64,000 nt of DNA from Microbispora amethystogenes (GCF_016863015.1 NZ_BOOB01000004.1:208136-272135); one strand, 5' to 3'; shown: positions 9,301-17,021, numbered from the stretch's first letter. Notes: a model not told the origin generated them from the sequence alone. Made by a program: numbers and translations.

Positions 9301-10234
9301 TCAGATCGGCCATGTGGAGGCGGCTGCCGTCCGGCTGCTCCTTGTGCTGGTTCAGCTGATAGATCTCCGGATAGCGGCGCCCGTCACCCAGGCACTTGTC
9401 CGCGATCTCCCAGAGGCTCTCGTGATGACGCCCGTGCGGGGGCTGGACCACGTAGACCTTCTTGACCTCCCTGGCGTGCAGGGCCGGCCGGTCCGCTTCT
9501 GTCTGGGGCACCGGCGCAGCCAGCACGGCGGCGACCGTCTGCGCCTTGATCACGACGGGCGCGCCCGCGCGGGCGATGGGCACCACCGCGGCGGTCGCCG
9601 TGAAGAGCAGCAGGACGGCGCCGACAAGGCGGTTCGCGAGCGCCTGTGTGCCGCCCGACAACGGCACCCGGGCCGGCATCCCGACCCGGCGCAGCCCCGC
9701 GTACACCTCGACGATCACGCACAGGAACAGCTGCAGCCAGGCCAGCCACACCAGGAGGACCAGGATCGCGATGATCGTTTCCGGGCCGACGTGGTCGGTG
9801 AACAGGTCCAGGTTCAGCAGATCACCGCTGATCGGCGGCCCGGCCAGCCGGAGCAGCGCGTACGGCACGCCGCCCACCAGGGCGACGAGCGCGATGAACG
9901 CCCCGATGCCGGCGAACACGTCCTTCGCCCCGCGCCTGGACCGCGGCCGCACCGACCGGTCGTCGCGCCAGTGCTCCGGCGCGCGCTGCGGTGCCAGCAC
10001 GGACGGCATGCCCTCGGGACGCGGTCGCGGTCCCCGGCCGGGCTCCTGACGGACGGCCTGATAGGAGTCCTGGTAGGCGTCCTGGCCGGAAGTCCGGCCC
10101 GCACGTCCGGGAACGCCGCGCGGCGGCGCGGCGGCACGGCCCGGCCACTGCGTCTGCCCTGCAGGGTCACGGGCGGGGTCAGGGGCGGAGTCGCGGGCGG
10201 AGTGCCGGCCCTGCGGCGTGGACCTGTCCGTCAT
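6344..10234 (-). CDS. LysM and BTAD domain membrane protein at the end of the pilus operon
   Basis: A 1296-residue protein starting at an ATG that overlaps the upstream stop (ATGA). Order: basic, disordered N terminus (1-105); three membrane segments (about 106-130, 153-178, 200-222); a LysM-like domain (about 259-321, with SLWEIADKCLGDGRRYPEIYQLN); a long Pro/Ala/Thr-rich region containing six 11-residue repeats; another membrane segment; and a C-terminal bacterial transcriptional activator domain (BTAD, roughly the last 270 residues, with ALRLVRGPLLSGRPPDRYAW). LysM domains bind peptidoglycan; BTAD helical repeats occur in SARP-type regulators, but no DNA-binding domain is evident. It probably links the cell wall to a cytoplasmic regulatory or scaffold function of the pilus. 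It is a recurrent actinobacterial architecture; its exact role is unknown. Confidence 0.85.
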   Translation of the reverse strand: MTDRSTPQGRHSARDSAPDPARDPAGQTQWPGRAAAPPRGVPGRAGRTSGQDAYQDSYQAVRQEPGRGPRPRPEGMPSVLAPQRAPEHWRDDRSVRPRSRRGAKDVFAGIGAFIALVALVGGVPYALLRLAGPPISGDLLNLDLFTDHVGPETIIAILVLLVWLAWLQLFLCVIVEVYAGLRRVGMPARVPLSGGTQALANRLVGAVLLLFTATAAVVPIARAGAPVVIKAQTVAAVLAAPVPQTEADRPALHAREVKKVYVVQPPHGRHHESLWEIADKCLGDGRRYPEIYQLNQHKEQPDGSRLHMADLIRPGWVLDMPDDARNVHVVPVDEDRPEILKEHRNAPAELDGTTRYGGGAGGADAKGGDVRAHPRPTPHTTTGSPGGAHERPHATPDPRVSAGTGAPSGSAGGSAGGERDTTLPDQGSGDAPAGPGGKARHTPPTAGPATPRPEGTAQHQGDVRHEPGRVTPQPGKPGVVLPPPAMPQDPSAAQQPGHSGHAATPDAHATGKPATPDAHATGRAAAPDPHATGKAGTPDAHATGKPTTPDAHATGKAAVPDAHATGEAPRTPRPITTTTAQPAAVGEARPTEQAAEDPGDHASEQPGAGSAREEGQPPVRNRPVAEAAAPGRHATGSPSVSPSVSPPASSPGATADAHGAPAAAAGDHDGGGAEEDGQRGGPVLADYLAASSLAAAGLLALLGRKRREQLWRRAFGRRIARPRGDAAEAEVAIRLGADAPGSRMLDIGLRLLGRLLADSGRRPPTIYAVHLSSRGLDLWIHPAEQHAPEPWEACDGGQVWRLPAHEGRRIDEHALAGVPAPYPGLVSLGTGQGGRVLVDLEAAHGIIAITGAHTVAALSALAVELATNRWSDDMRLTLVGFGEELTLLAPDRIRTAGSLAEVLPEFEERGRHDGDVLTGRVHSRVADPAYTPHYLLSAIRPDEDEARRLALLGKGTRTASGFVIAGEVPHATWKWDVTDGGRTRVDALGLDIEAHLLPRRHYDAVVGLFRTAMRQESEPLTPVTERLSEEPPAIEVRVLGPIEISPVNPLEEGRAALAHELVVYLATHPEGVHPVVLAGVLWPRGVQTAVRDATIARVAEWLGRDSEGRPHLFADRSGRLRLGPEIRTDWRLFQDLVRQASEWAGTSSSGEVEEDLLNRALRLVRGPLLSGRPPDRYAWLAADPLEYDVTAWVADAAHELCEIRLRRDDPYGAVAAARAGLLLAADDEGLWRDLLRASHATGEPVRLRAVVDGLVRRSASHPYGGGMAPETEALIDELLPDWRRTLSPDLRTQRLA
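8531..8728 (-). repeat. Six tandem 33-bp repeats coding 11-residue units
   Basis: Six consecutive copies encode the pattern (A/G/T)(T/A/V)PDAHATG(K/R/E)(P/A) inside the disordered extracellular linker of the LysM-BTAD protein. The units differ slightly at DNA level, so the array is partly diverged; copy number may vary among strains. Confidence 0.85.
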
Positions 10235-10734
10235 TCCTCCCCCGGATCCGGTGCGGCCGTGGCCTCCGCCTCCATGTCGGAGCCGGCGAAGCCGAGCGCG
10301 GACAGGAAGAAGGCGTCCCAGTGGACCGCCACCCCCACTGTCACGTCCGCCTGGCCACCGCCCACCGTGCAGTCGGTCATGCGTACGCCCTCCGCGTCTC
10401 GGTCCGTAGCGATCTCCTCGGCCCGGCCGCACACCGCGCCCTCGTCGGCGAGCAGGCGCACCTGACCGGAGGCCCGAAGAGTCTCCTCGTCGATCTGGTC
10501 GGCGGCGGCGCGGGCGGCCTGCTCGGCGATGTCGGCCGCCTTCAGCCGGGCGTTGATGGCCGCCCCGCCGTCCACAAGCAGCCCGGCCAGCAGGAACACC
10601 GCTCCCGAGAACACGACCACGAACACCGACATGGAGCCCCGCTCCGCCGCTCCGCGCCGTACGGCCCGGGCACGCGCGCCCGGCCGCCGGGGGGCGGCGG
10701 CCGGTGGTGGGGCGGGGCGGGAGAGAGGGATCAT
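10231..10734 (-). CDS. TadG-like pilus assembly protein
   Basis: A 167-residue protein starting at ATG 10734, overlapping the upstream stop (ATGA). A basic Pro-rich tail is followed by RGSMSVFVVVFSGAVFLLAGLLVDGGAAINARL. This is a prepilin-like hydrophobic segment lacking the Glu at position +5, which is typical of TadG-like proteins. The rest is a small extracytoplasmic domain with a cysteine pair (AVCGRA and MTDCTV). It belongs to the continuous pilus operon and is followed by the LysM-BTAD gene, again with a 4-base overlap. Minor pseudopilin or assembly roles are known for the family; the role here is inferred. Confidence 0.8.
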   Translation of the reverse strand: MIPLSRPAPPPAAAPRRPGARARAVRRGAAERGSMSVFVVVFSGAVFLLAGLLVDGGAAINARLKAADIAEQAARAAADQIDEETLRASGQVRLLADEGAVCGRAEEIATDRDAEGVRMTDCTVGGGQADVTVGVAVHWDAFFLSALGFAGSDMEAEATAAPDPGEE

Positions 10735-11189
10735 TTCTGCACCCTCCGGAACCGCTCCAGCGGCACGACCGAGGTGCCCGACATCTGCTTGGCCGCGCCG
10801 AAGCCGAGGACCGCCAGATCGAGTTCGCAGGTCACGGTGGCGCGGACGACCGCGAGATGCTCGTCGGTGCTCATCTCCCACTCGGTGCCGGACATGTCGA
10901 CCTGCGGCGAGCATTCGCCGGAAAGGGCCGTTTCGGCGGCCTCCCTGGCGGCCGACTCGGCCTCCGACTGCGTGCGCTGCACCGAGGCGGCCCGCGCGGC
11001 GTCACGTGCGGCCCCGTTGACCTCTCCCTGCGCCTCCACGATGCGGCCCGCCGCGACCAGGAACAGCAGGAACAGCAGGAGGATCGGGGCGAGCATGACC
11101 GTCTCGACCGTCATCGAACCGCTCTCTCCTTCCGCTGCGCCGTGTGTGGTCTGGGCGAGTCGTGCGGCCCGCGCGGAGCGGGGAGTCAT
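10731..11189 (-). CDS. TadE-like minor pilin (second copy)
   Basis: A 152-residue protein, ATG at 11189 with an ATGA overlap. The short N-terminal part ends in a class III prepilin-type motif G-SMTVE followed by a hydrophobic helix (TVMLAPILLLFLLFLVAAGRI); the Glu at +5 is present. The helix continues into an Ala-rich segment (EVNGAARDAARAASVQRTQSEAES) and a small C-terminal domain with two cysteines. TadE-like pseudopilins are processed by a TadV-type peptidase and help build Flp pili; no such peptidase is encoded in this window. Confidence 0.85.
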   Translation of the reverse strand: MTPRSARAARLAQTTHGAAEGESGSMTVETVMLAPILLLFLLFLVAAGRIVEAQGEVNGAARDAARAASVQRTQSEAESAAREAAETALSGECSPQVDMSGTEWEMSTDEHLAVVRATVTCELDLAVLGFGAAKQMSGTSVVPLERFRRVQK

Positions 11190-11755
11190 TCGCACCCCTC
11201 CGAACCGTCGTCCGGGCGGAAGCACTCCACGGGCCCGCCGAAGCGCGAGGTGATGTGGATGGCCATTTCGGGCAGTAGCGGCACCACCAGTACGGCGTCG
11301 CCGGTGACCTCGATGCCCCGCTGGTCGCCCTGCTCCCACGCCTTCGCCTCGGCGTCGCGCAGCAGTTGCGGGCCGATCGCCTGCACGATCTGCCGGGCCT
11401 TGCCCTCCGCGGCCTCCTGCCAGCCGTCGGAGGAGCCCGCCGTCCTGGCGACGCGCGCGCCCTCCCGGGCGGCGGCGTCGGCGACCTGACGGCCGTGGAA
11501 CCAGAGCGCGACCTGGACGACCAGGAAGACGACCGCCAGCACGATCGGCATCAGGATGGCGAGCTCGATCACCGTCGCGCCCCGCTCACCCCGCCGCCCG
11601 CCGCCCTTCTCGCCAGGCGGCCGTCGCACGGAGCCGCGAGAGCCGCCCGGCTCGGCGCCGAGCCGGGCGGGCCCGGGCCCGTACGGCTCGGCGGCATGTG
11701 GCCGGGGACGGGAGCCGCGTGGCCCGCGTCCGCGTCCGCCCTGCACCCTTGTCAT
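11186..11755 (-). CDS. TadE-like minor pilin (first copy)
   Basis: A 189-residue protein. ATG 11755 overlaps the Flp-like gene stop (ATGA). An unusually long Arg/Gly/Pro-rich leader of about 70 residues precedes the motif ERG-ATVIELAILMPIVLAVVFLVVQVALW, which has the +5 Glu and the hydrophobic helix of TadE pseudopilins. The remainder is a small extracytoplasmic domain with a pair of cysteines near the C terminus. It is the first of three consecutive TadE/TadG-like genes, each overlapping the next by 4 bases. Confidence 0.85.
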   Translation of the reverse strand: MTRVQGGRGRGPRGSRPRPHAAEPYGPGPARLGAEPGGSRGSVRRPPGEKGGGRRGERGATVIELAILMPIVLAVVFLVVQVALWFHGRQVADAAAREGARVARTAGSSDGWQEAAEGKARQIVQAIGPQLLRDAEAKAWEQGDQRGIEVTGDAVLVVPLLPEMAIHITSRFGGPVECFRPDDGSEGCE

Positions 11756-12003
11756 CCTCCGCCGCCGCCACCGCCACCGCCACCACCGGCACCGCCACCA
11801 CCACCACCACCGAAGCCTGTCTCGATGTCCGCCTGCCGCCCCTCGACCAGTGTCCTGATCAGTGTGGCCAGACCGAGCGCGACCCCGGCGATGATGGCGG
11901 TGATGATCACCCATTCGACCGCCGAGGCGCCCTTGGACGGTGCGGTCCTGGCGCGGTCGAGCCGTACGTGGAGCACGGCGACCAGATAGTGAAACCAGAG
12001 CAT
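11752..12003 (-). CDS. Flp-like pilin with polyglycine tail
   Basis: An 83-residue protein starting at ATG 12003 (TGATG junction with tadC). Residues about 24-30 form a prepilin cleavage motif, KG-ASAVEW, with the +5 Glu and Trp instead of the usual Tyr at +6. A single hydrophobic helix follows (VIITAIIAGVALGLATLI). This makes it the best candidate for the major pilin. The last 20 residues are almost all Gly, with a single Ala. Flp genes often open their operon; this one sits between tadC and tadE. The Gly tail is unusual, and whether it is processed is unknown. Confidence 0.8.
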   Translation of the reverse strand: MLWFHYLVAVLHVRLDRARTAPSKGASAVEWVIITAIIAGVALGLATLIRTLVEGRQADIETGFGGGGGGGAGGGGGGGGGGG

Positions 12004-13049
12004 CAGGCCCCCAACATCTTCATGGCTGCCGGAAAGGTAAGGAAGATCACGAAGCCCGCGCACAGCAGGAGCTGGGCGACGAGCATCGACTGGGACCGCT
12101 CGCCCGCCTTGCCCTCGACCTCCGCGAGCTCGCGGCGGCGCAGGGTGGCGGCCCGTGCGGTGAGTGACGAGCGCACCTTGGCGCCGTCGTCGGCGACCAG
12201 CCCGAGGGCGGCCGAAAGGTCTCGCAGCTCGTCGACGTTGATCTCCTCGCCGAGCTGGCCGAGTGCCTGCCATGGGGTGATACCGACGATCCGGGCGTTC
12301 GCCAGTGCCTCGCGGATGCGCTCCATGGCCCAGTTCGCGCCGGGGGCGGGCCCGGCCGCGTTCGCGGCGCCGTTCACACCGCCGCTCCCGGTGCCGGTCG
12401 AGGCGCCGGCGGCCGTGCCGTTCAGCGTGCCGTTCAGGGTTCCGTTGAGCGCGCCGGGCGCGGCGGCGGGGCTGCCGACGGAGACGGCCATCATCAGCGC
12501 CTCCGGGACGCCCCGGCCGCCCGCGAGGTTCATCGCCACGAGGTCGAGGAAGGCCCCCACGGCGTGCCGGAAGTCCCGGCGCCGTTCGGCGGCGTCCCGC
12601 TTGATCTGCAGGTCGGGCAGCAGGAAGAAGACCACACTGACGGCCAGGGCCGACCACAGTGGCACCTGCAGCGAGACTCCCCACCCCATCAGCGCCAGCC
12701 AGCCGACGAGCAGCGGGAACGCCAGCAGGCCGGAGACCCCCAGCAGCAGCTTCGTCGCCAGGAAGCCCTCGAACGACCTGCCGAGCAGCGCGAGGTCGGC
12801 CTTGGTCGAGCGCACCTCCCAGCCGCGGCTCTCGTAGAAGGCGGCGAGCCGGACGCCGAGCGTACGGCGGAACTCGCTGACGTTCTCCTCCGGCGCGATC
12901 AGGGGAGCCCGGGGCACGCCCGTGCCGTCGCGGGCCTGGTCGAGCGCGGCGAGCCGGGCGAGCAGGCCGGGCCGGGGCGGGAACAGCGCGCGCAGCAGCA
13001 GGAAGATCCCGAGCCCGAGCACCACCCCGGCAAGCACGGTATTGATCAC
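12003..13049 (-). CDS. tadC: TadC-like inner-membrane pilus assembly protein
   Basis: A 348-residue type II secretion F-domain protein. GTG 13049 is preceded by GGAGG at 5 bases and overlaps the tadB stop (GTGA). Hydrophobic segments lie at the N terminus (TVLAGVVLGLGIFLLLRAL), in the middle (a pair around residues 125-175) and at the C terminus (MLVAQLLLCAGFVIFLTFPAAM). The central F domain carries RRDFRHAVGAFLDLVAMNLAGGRGVPEAL. Between the F-domain helices is a Gly/Asn/Thr-rich insertion including three LNGT units, which I read as a flexible loop. It should pair with TadB as the platform on which TadA acts. Confidence 0.88.
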   Translation of the reverse strand: MINTVLAGVVLGLGIFLLLRALFPPRPGLLARLAALDQARDGTGVPRAPLIAPEENVSEFRRTLGVRLAAFYESRGWEVRSTKADLALLGRSFEGFLATKLLLGVSGLLAFPLLVGWLALMGWGVSLQVPLWSALAVSVVFFLLPDLQIKRDAAERRRDFRHAVGAFLDLVAMNLAGGRGVPEALMMAVSVGSPAAAPGALNGTLNGTLNGTAAGASTGTGSGGVNGAANAAGPAPGANWAMERIREALANARIVGITPWQALGQLGEEINVDELRDLSAALGLVADDGAKVRSSLTARAATLRRRELAEVEGKAGERSQSMLVAQLLLCAGFVIFLTFPAAMKMLGA

Positions 13050-14017
13050 GGCGTCCTCCCTTCGGCCGCGAGACCACCGACGGTTCCTCCGGCGGGGGCC
13101 GGCCGCGTCTGGGGGCGGGTCTGCGACTGAGAGATCTCGGCCCGGGGGTGCGGGGCGAGGATCCGGGCGGGCTTGTCGAAGTGGGCGAGCCGCCGCATCC
13201 ACGCGAAGCCCGCGCCGAACAGGCCGGCCACGACGACCAGCACGGCCTGGCCGAGCACGGAGTTGTACTCCTCCACGTAGGACCGGTTGAACACGACGAG
13301 CGTGCCGGCGAAGACGAGGGCGGTGCCGACGACGATCTGCACGCTCTTGCGGGTGGACCTGCGCTCGGCCTCCACCCGGCGGCGCATGTCCAGTTCCTCG
13401 CGGGCGGAGACGGCCAGGGCCGAGAGCACGTCGCGCAGGCCCGGCCCGCGCAGCCGGGCGTTGAGGATCAGCGCCGCCACGACGAGGTCGGCGGAGGTGT
13501 CGTCCAGCTCGTCGGCGAAGATCCGCAGCGCGTCCGAGAGCGGCATCCTCATGTGCAGGCGGTCGACCAACGCCCGAAGGTGGGGTTGCAGCATCGGGGC
13601 CGCGGCCCGGATCGAGGACGGGATGGCCTGCTCCAGGCCCGCGGCGCCGGCGATCGTGTCCCGCAGCGACTCGGTCCAGGCCGCGAGGCCCTCCAGCCGC
13701 CGCATCGCGGCCCGCTCCTCGGCCGCGCCGCCGGTGAGCCCGCGCCAGGCGATGACCAGCAGTACGGCGCCTCCCGCGATGACCGGCCACCCCGTCACCA
13801 CCAGCACCAGCACGCCCGTGATCAGGGCGACCGCCATCCTGGTGGACAGCGCGCGCAGCAGCGCCGTCCGTTTCGCCTTGCCGTCGGGAGAGGCGGGCCG
13901 GGGACGCACGCCGTACAGCGCCAGGGCGAGGAGGAAGATCCCGCCGCCGGCCATCGCGCCGGGCAGCAGCACCAGCGGGTCGAGCAGGTCCTGGGGCACG
14001 GGCAGCAGGCCGCTCAT
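13046..14017 (-). CDS. tadB: TadB-like inner-membrane pilus assembly protein
   Basis: A 323-residue type II secretion F-domain protein. ATG 14017 overlaps the tadA stop (ATGA), and a GGGAG lies 7 bases upstream; the GTG at 14023 would be too close to it. An N-terminal membrane segment and a pair near residues 65-95 precede a cytoplasmic F domain with GLAAWTESLRDTIAGAAGLEQAI and RLRGPGLRDVLSALA. Two C-terminal membrane segments and a disordered Pro-rich tail follow. TadB and TadC form the membrane platform of Tad pili. Confidence 0.9.
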   Translation of the reverse strand: MSGLLPVPQDLLDPLVLLPGAMAGGGIFLLALALYGVRPRPASPDGKAKRTALLRALSTRMAVALITGVLVLVVTGWPVIAGGAVLLVIAWRGLTGGAAEERAAMRRLEGLAAWTESLRDTIAGAAGLEQAIPSSIRAAAPMLQPHLRALVDRLHMRMPLSDALRIFADELDDTSADLVVAALILNARLRGPGLRDVLSALAVSAREELDMRRRVEAERRSTRKSVQIVVGTALVFAGTLVVFNRSYVEEYNSVLGQAVLVVVAGLFGAGFAWMRRLAHFDKPARILAPHPRAEISQSQTRPQTRPAPAGGTVGGLAAEGRTP

Positions 14018-15333
14018 CGCCACGCTCCCATCGCCGGGTCGTAGCCGTGGGCGGCCAGTTCGTCCGCGCAGGAGATCGGGGCGTGCGGCACCACGTAGCC
14101 GCCCGACATCGCGAACACCTCCGAGGACAGCACCCGCCCGTCGCAGCCCGTGACCTCGCGCACGCTGGACACGTAGCGGCGCAGCGTGCCACCCCGGTGG
14201 TAGTCGTTGCGCTTCTCGATGAACACCACGAAGTCGATGGCCCCGGCGATGAGCATGTGGGTGGCCTCGATGGGCAGCCGCTCCGTGGCCTGCAGCGCGT
14301 AGGTCGCGATGCGGTTGAACACCTCCATGCTGGAGTTGGCGTGGATCGTCGACAGCGACCCGTCGTTGCCCTGGGTCATCGCGTTCAGCATCGTGACGAT
14401 CTCGTCGCCCAGCACCTCGCCCACGATCACCCGGGAGGGGTTCATGCGCAGCGAGCGGCGCACCAGCTCGGCCATCGTGATCTCTCCCTGCCCCTCGGAG
14501 TTGGGCAGGCGGTGCTCGAAGGCCACCACGTTCGGGTGCAGCTCGGGGAACTGGTCCAGCCCCAGCTCAAGGGCACGTTCCACGGTGATGAGCCGCTCGG
14601 TCGGCGGGATCTCGTTGGCCAGCGCCCGCAGCAGCGTCGTCTTCCCGGCGTTCGTCGACCCGGCGAGCATGATGTTCTTGCGCGCCGCGACCGCGGCCGT
14701 GAGGAACCTGCCCACCTCGGGGGTGAGCGTGCCGTTCCCGACGAGGTCGGAGAGGAAGACCTTGCCGAGGCGGGACCGGCGGATCGACAGCGCGGGCCGC
14801 ACGGTGACGTCCATGACCGCCGAGAGCCGCGAGCCGTCCGGCAGGCGCAGGTCGAGCTGCGGGTTCGCGGTGTCGAAGGGCCTCGACGACAGGCCCGAGT
14901 ACGCCGCGAGGATCTGGATCAGCTCGACCAGCTCCTCGTCCGACTCCGCGACGGGGTCGTGCATGAGCTCCTGGCCGTCGGCGTAGCTGACGAACACACG
15001 GTCGCACCCGTTGATGTCGATGTTCTCGACCTCGGGGTCGTCCAGCAGCGGCTGGAGGCGGCCGACGCCGAAGAGGGCGGCATGGATGCCCGCCGCGAGC
15101 GCCTCCTCCTCCTCGGCGGTCGGCGGCGTGCGCCCCACGCCGATCTCGCCGCGCGCGAACTCCTCCAGCACCTGGGCGATCAGCGCCCGGGCGAACTGCC
15201 GTTCGTCCTCCCCCGACATCGGCGGCAGGCCGCTCGCCTGGTCCAGCCGCCGCTGGTGTGCCAGCCGGTCGCCGACCTCCTGCCGGAACCGCTTCACCAG
15301 GCCGTGGTCGACGGTCCGCCCCTGGGCGCTCAC
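14014..15333 (-). CDS. tadA: TadA/CpaF secretion ATPase
   Basis: A 439-residue hexameric traffic ATPase that powers pilus assembly from the cytoplasmic face. GTG 15333 has GGAGG 7 bases upstream and overlaps the tadZ stop (GTGA). The Walker A loop GSTNAGKTT (about residue 225), an Asp-box-like VERALELGLDQFPELHPNVVAFE, the Walker B-like region NPSRVIVGEVLGDE and the His box GNDGSLSTIHANSS are all present. This is the complete set for a CpaF-type ATPase of normal length. Confidence 0.95.
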   Translation of the reverse strand: MSAQGRTVDHGLVKRFRQEVGDRLAHQRRLDQASGLPPMSGEDERQFARALIAQVLEEFARGEIGVGRTPPTAEEEEALAAGIHAALFGVGRLQPLLDDPEVENIDINGCDRVFVSYADGQELMHDPVAESDEELVELIQILAAYSGLSSRPFDTANPQLDLRLPDGSRLSAVMDVTVRPALSIRRSRLGKVFLSDLVGNGTLTPEVGRFLTAAVAARKNIMLAGSTNAGKTTLLRALANEIPPTERLITVERALELGLDQFPELHPNVVAFEHRLPNSEGQGEITMAELVRRSLRMNPSRVIVGEVLGDEIVTMLNAMTQGNDGSLSTIHANSSMEVFNRIATYALQATERLPIEATHMLIAGAIDFVVFIEKRNDYHRGGTLRRYVSSVREVTGCDGRVLSSEVFAMSGGYVVPHAPISCADELAAHGYDPAMGAWR

Positions 15334-16133
15334 GACCGCACCTCCGGGGCCCGCCGCGTGATCCGGCCGCCCGGCTGCCGCCGCGCCTGCTCCGGCTCCT
15401 CGCCGCCGCCCGCGAGGTGCGTGGCGAGGCGGGTGGCCAGCTCCCGCGCCGTACGGATCAGCAGGCTGCGGTCGAGCTTGCCGCCCCACTGGCCGCGCAG
15501 CAGCTCCGCGCCCTTCGGGTCGTGCGCCAGGCCGCCGACGAAGGCGACGTCCCAGCCGGACACGATGCGCCGGATCTCCTCCAGCGAGGTGCGGTACGAC
15601 CGGGGGTCGGCGATGACGACGACGCCGGCCTTGCGGCCGAGCAGCGACAGCCGCTCACGCAGGTGGGCGACGTGGTCGAGGTTGGCCCGCGTGAACAGCA
15701 CCACCAGGTCGGCCTCGGCCATGAGGTCGTTGATCGGGGCGTGCAGCCCGAGGCGGCCGCAGTCGGCGAGCACGTCGGCCTGCGGCAGGGCGGCGAACGC
15801 CCGGCCGAGCGGCCCCCACAGCCAGGTGAGGCCCGCCGCCTGCTCGCCGTTGGTCAGCCCGGCCAGCACGTCGAGGCCGCCGACGAGCTTCTGCGTGTGC
15901 TCGTACAGAAGATCGGTGTGGAGCCCGCGCCGCGCGACCGCGCCGAGGCTGAGCAGGCCGCGGCCGGGGTTGAGCACGCTCCCGTCGATCCCGGGCAGGC
16001 GGTAGGCGAGGTCGCCGCCGGACGGATCGCACTCGGCGAGCAGCACCGGGCGGGGCCACACCGCGCCGAGGGCCGTCGCCGCGGTGGTCACGCCGGGCGC
16101 CCCCTTGTCGGCCGCGAGCACGATCAGCGCCAC
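15330..16133 (-). CDS. TadZ/CpaE-like MinD-family protein
   Basis: A 267-residue ParA/MinD-fold protein starting at GTG 16133, one base after the cpaB stop. Its deviant Walker A reads DKGAPGVTTAATAL: the signature first Lys is kept, but the usual P-loop Lys before TT is Val. Later ECDPSGGDLAYRL and ADVLADCGRL match MinD-like strands. Proteins of this kind place the Tad machinery at the membrane. Loss of the P-loop Lys suggests weak or no ATP hydrolysis, though nucleotide binding may remain. It lies directly upstream of tadA. Confidence 0.8.
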   Translation of the reverse strand: MALIVLAADKGAPGVTTAATALGAVWPRPVLLAECDPSGGDLAYRLPGIDGSVLNPGRGLLSLGAVARRGLHTDLLYEHTQKLVGGLDVLAGLTNGEQAAGLTWLWGPLGRAFAALPQADVLADCGRLGLHAPINDLMAEADLVVLFTRANLDHVAHLRERLSLLGRKAGVVVIADPRSYRTSLEEIRRIVSGWDVAFVGGLAHDPKGAELLRGQWGGKLDRSLLIRTARELATRLATHLAGGGEEPEQARRQPGGRITRRAPEVRS

Positions 16134-16134
16134 G

Positions 16135-16818
16135 TCACTTGACCCCCGGAAGCGAGATGAGTGCGATCTCGCCGCTCGACGCGTACTGCGCGATCGTCGG
16201 CGCGATCGTGGTGTCGACGACGATCGTGACCAGCCCACCGCCGGACCGTCCGGAGGAGATGCTCTCCACGCGGGCGGCGGTCGTCAGCACCTTCTGCTGG
16301 GTGGTCGCGGAGTTGCGCCCGGCCGTGGGCACGTAGACCACCTGGACGATCTCGCTCCACCTGAGGTCGGTGGGCATCTGTCCCGCCTTGAGCGAGAGGC
16401 CGACCTTGGCCTTGGCCGGGCCGACCTGGTCGGTGCTCTTGGCGGTCATCGGCTCGGTGAGCAGCGTGCCGGGCAGCAGCGTCACCGCGGCGTACGTCTT
16501 GATGACCTGGTCCCTGTACCGCCAGGCGACGTAGTCGATGCCGGTGTCGGCGATCTGCACCTCCCGCAGCGCGGACGGCGGGATGCGCTGCCCGGCGCCC
16601 ACCTGCTGGGTGATCTGCACGGCCGAGACGCGGTCGCCGCTGCGCAAGACCAGGAGGGTGGTCGCCAGGGCGCCGCCCAGGATGAGGAGGACGGCGAGCG
16701 CGGCGAGGGCGGGCTTGCGCTCCCGCGGCGGCACGGGCAGCTTGCGGGAGGCCGGACCGGACAGGCCGGGCCGCGCGGCCGCGCGAGCGTCCTGCGGCGA
16801 CTTCTCGCTGATCCTCAT
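16135..16818 (-). CDS. CpaB-like SAF-domain membrane protein
   Basis: A 227-residue protein with a basic cytoplasmic tail, one membrane helix (residues about 38-58) and an extracytoplasmic SAF/CpaB domain (AVQITQQVGAGQRIPPSALREVQI through AVTLLPGTLLTEPMTA). CpaB-like proteins are periplasmic or cell-wall-side parts of Tad pilus machines. This is the first gene of the minus-strand pilus operon. A G-run about 10 bases before the ATG may serve as ribosome-binding site. Confidence 0.85.
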   Translation of the reverse strand: MRISEKSPQDARAAARPGLSGPASRKLPVPPRERKPALAALAVLLILGGALATTLLVLRSGDRVSAVQITQQVGAGQRIPPSALREVQIADTGIDYVAWRYRDQVIKTYAAVTLLPGTLLTEPMTAKSTDQVGPAKAKVGLSLKAGQMPTDLRWSEIVQVVYVPTAGRNSATTQQKVLTTAARVESISSGRSGGGLVTIVVDTTIAPTIAQYASSGEIALISLPGVK

Positions 16819-16869
16819 GGGCGGGGGACCCCCAGGATGACGGCGCCCCTTCTATTTTCGGGCCGCTCG

Positions 16870-16875
16870 ATTGTA
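16870..16875 (-). promoter_or_regulatory. Candidate -10 element of the pilus operon
   Basis: TACAAT on the minus strand, about 50 bases upstream of the cpaB-like start. A TTCGGA at 19-base spacing is the best -35 candidate and is weak. Confidence 0.35.
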
Positions 16876-17021
16876 ATTACGGTCTTACCGTTGCTCCGAA
16901 TTCACTCCATTATGGCCAGCTCCGGCCGCCATAAGTGGCGCGAAGTGGCGACCCATGCTTATCCGTTAGGAATACGCCTGTCAACGGGAGTCGATCTATC
17001 GCCATATCGACACAAAGCTTT

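Noticed and set aside
12003..14192. Single long minus-strand frame spanning tadC and tadB
   Set aside because: Only its 3' part is real (tadC from GTG 13049). The 5' part is the wrong frame over tadB.
14047..16005. Plus-strand open frame of 652 codons opposite tadA and tadZ
   Set aside because: Arg/His/Gln-rich shadow; the minus-strand genes carry clear ATPase motifs and overlapping starts.
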